A stretch of DNA of 64,000 bases from Marinicella litoralis (lineage in GTDB: Bacteria > Pseudomonadota > Gammaproteobacteria > Xanthomonadales > Marinicellaceae), in NCBI RefSeq assembly GCF_002591915.1, contig NZ_NIHB01000001.1, positions 783,805 through 847,804 on the forward strand. The letters are read 5' to 3'. The stretch's first letter is position 1, and each line of letters opens with the position of its first letter. Of the stretch, positions 62,936 through 64,000 are shown in pieces. The position numbers and the translations under genes were made by a program. The notes beneath the pieces are model-generated. The model worked only from the letters and a program-made list of their open reading frames with translations, did not search any database and was not told the DNA's origin.

Positions 62936-64000
62936 ATGAAAACTTCAATCATTTGGGTGGCCGCATTGACTTTAATGGGTTGTCAGAATCAACCAGAAGA
63001 GCAATCCAGCTCAGCCAATAATACAGCAAAGTCAGTGGAAGTTTCTCCAGAGGAACCTATGAATTCAAAACAAACACCCAGCGCAGAAAAAAGACCGCAT
63101 GTTTTTCAAGAGCATGGACTAGAAAGAGTCGATAATTACCATTGGTTGAGAGACGATACCCGATCAGACCCTGATGTATTGGCCTATTTGAACGCAGAAA
63201 ATGATTATTTAGAATCCACCATGGCTGATACCGATGCATTTACCGACAGGGTTTACAATGAAATTGTGAATCGCATTGTACAAAATGATGAGTCGGTGCC
63301 TTATAAATTGGGAGATTATTGGTATTTTAAACAATACAAAGAAGGCCAAGAATACCCTATTTACGTCAGAAAGAAAGGGTCAATGGATGCCGCTGATGAA
63401 GTTTTGATTGATGTCAACGAATTGGCTGCTGGCCATGCTTATTACGCATCGAACACCCAAAGTGTCAGTCATGATCATAAGCTGTATGCTTTTTCAGAAG
63501 ATACCGTAAGTCGCCGTAAATATGACATCAAATTTAAAAACTTAACAACAGGTGAAATGTTGCCAGATGTGATCACCAACACAACAGGATCGATCGCTTG
63601 GGCCAAAGACAATAAAACCGTGTTTTATACCCGCAAGCACCCCAAAACCTTGTTACCTTATCAAGTCTATCGCCATGAACTTGGCACTTCTACTGATGAA
63701 GATGTGTTGGTCTATGAGGAAGCCGATAACACATTTTATGTTGCTTGTTATACCTCGAGATCAAATGAATACATCATGATCTATACCGGTGCAACCACTT
63801 TAACTGAAATCTTGTACCTGCCTGCGGACCAGCCACAAGGTGAGTTTAAATCGGTGTTACCCAGAGCGCCTAAACATGAATATACAGTTGAAGATTTCAA
63901 TGGGGACTGGATCATCAAAACCAACTGGAATGCATTGAACTCACGAATCATGAAAGCGCCTATAGGCGAGTCGACTGATAAAGACCAATGGCAAGAATTG
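62936..64000 (+). CDS. Prolyl oligopeptidase family S9A (oligopeptidase B-like), 5' part, runs off window
   Basis: The frame is open from ATG 62936 through the right edge, giving 355 residues. MKTSIIWVAALTLMGCQNQ is a lipoprotein signal with lipobox LMGC. A polar linker (about 20-48) leads to KRPHVFQEHGLERVDNYHWLRDDT, the conserved S9A start, and YLNAENDYLE, then a beta-propeller (IAWAKDNKTVFYTRKHPK). The catalytic domain is outside the window. Oligopeptidase B cuts after basic residues in short peptides; here the enzyme is probably envelope-anchored. Confidence 0.88.
   Translation, partial: MKTSIIWVAALTLMGCQNQPEEQSSSANNTAKSVEVSPEEPMNSKQTPSAEKRPHVFQEHGLERVDNYHWLRDDTRSDPDVLAYLNAENDYLESTMADTDAFTDRVYNEIVNRIVQNDESVPYKLGDYWYFKQYKEGQEYPIYVRKKGSMDAADEVLIDVNELAAGHAYYASNTQSVSHDHKLYAFSEDTVSRRKYDIKFKNLTTGEMLPDVITNTTGSIAWAKDNKTVFYTRKHPKTLLPYQVYRHELGTSTDEDVLVYEEADNTFYVACYTSRSNEYIMIYTGATTLTEILYLPADQPQGEFKSVLPRAPKHEYTVEDFNGDWIIKTNWNALNSRIMKAPIGESTDKDQWQEL

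Overview
The window looks like a chromosomal segment of an AT-rich, Gram-negative marine-type gammaproteobacterium. It carries lolB-ispE-tRNA(Gln)-prs-rplY-pth in the usual gammaproteobacterial order, a PilU-type pilus motor, MipA/OmpV and OmpA outer-membrane proteins, a fused aspartokinase/diaminopimelate decarboxylase as known from Xanthomonadales, MetX, and an exosortase that resembles the XrtH class. Together these suggest a Xanthomonadales- or Marinicella-like organism; that placement is inference. I see no transposase, integrase, phage gene or CRISPR array.

Layout. 1-5161: cell-surface glycan genes (GT2 end, flippase-like protein, WecB-type epimerase, LTA-synthase-like phosphatase/sulfatase-fold protein). 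5265-10935: DUF2333 protein, ArnT-like GT39 translationally coupled to a lytic transglycosylase, a TerB-like protein and PilU. 11168-24948: a long same-strand surface-polymer cluster with a small YIDPGSGS membrane protein, a methyltransferase, a CDP-glycerol-type polyol-phosphate transferase, a second YidC, a decayed methyltransferase copy followed by an intact one, an MBOAT/SGNH acetylation pair, three sulfotransferases, a two-component ABC exporter and a GT4. 24941-30797: housekeeping (nth, aroE, hemB, map, glnD). 30910-34402: envelope and secreted proteins. 34474-39497: lysAC fusion and a Lon-like protease. 39660-44440: OMP-like protein, then lolB to pth. 44425-48010: metX, then a YtrA-type GntR/ABC operon. 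48119-52222: peptide ABC permeases and binding protein without ATPases. 52292-56005: Mpo1-like protein, prmC and an ankyrin/ECF-sigma/membrane-protein operon. 56085-58863: two-component system and divergent exosortase. 58892-62809: Hpt protein, OmpA with cadherin-like repeats, DUF3379 protein and ECF sigma. 62936-end: start of an S9A oligopeptidase.

The most unusual content is the 11.2-24.9 kb cluster. It combines teichoic-acid-like phosphotransferase chemistry, a dedicated YidC paralogue with a signal peptide and Lys instead of the usual groove Arg, O-acetylation, methylation and three separate sulfotransferases beside an ABC exporter. I read it as a sulfated, possibly polyol-phosphate-containing, surface polymer pathway in which YidC inserts or stabilises a membrane component, perhaps the adjacent 71-residue protein. 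Secondary items are an ankyrin/ECF-sigma operon, an OmpA fused to cadherin-like repeats, and two terminator-like hairpins sitting in the leaders of metX and of the response regulator.
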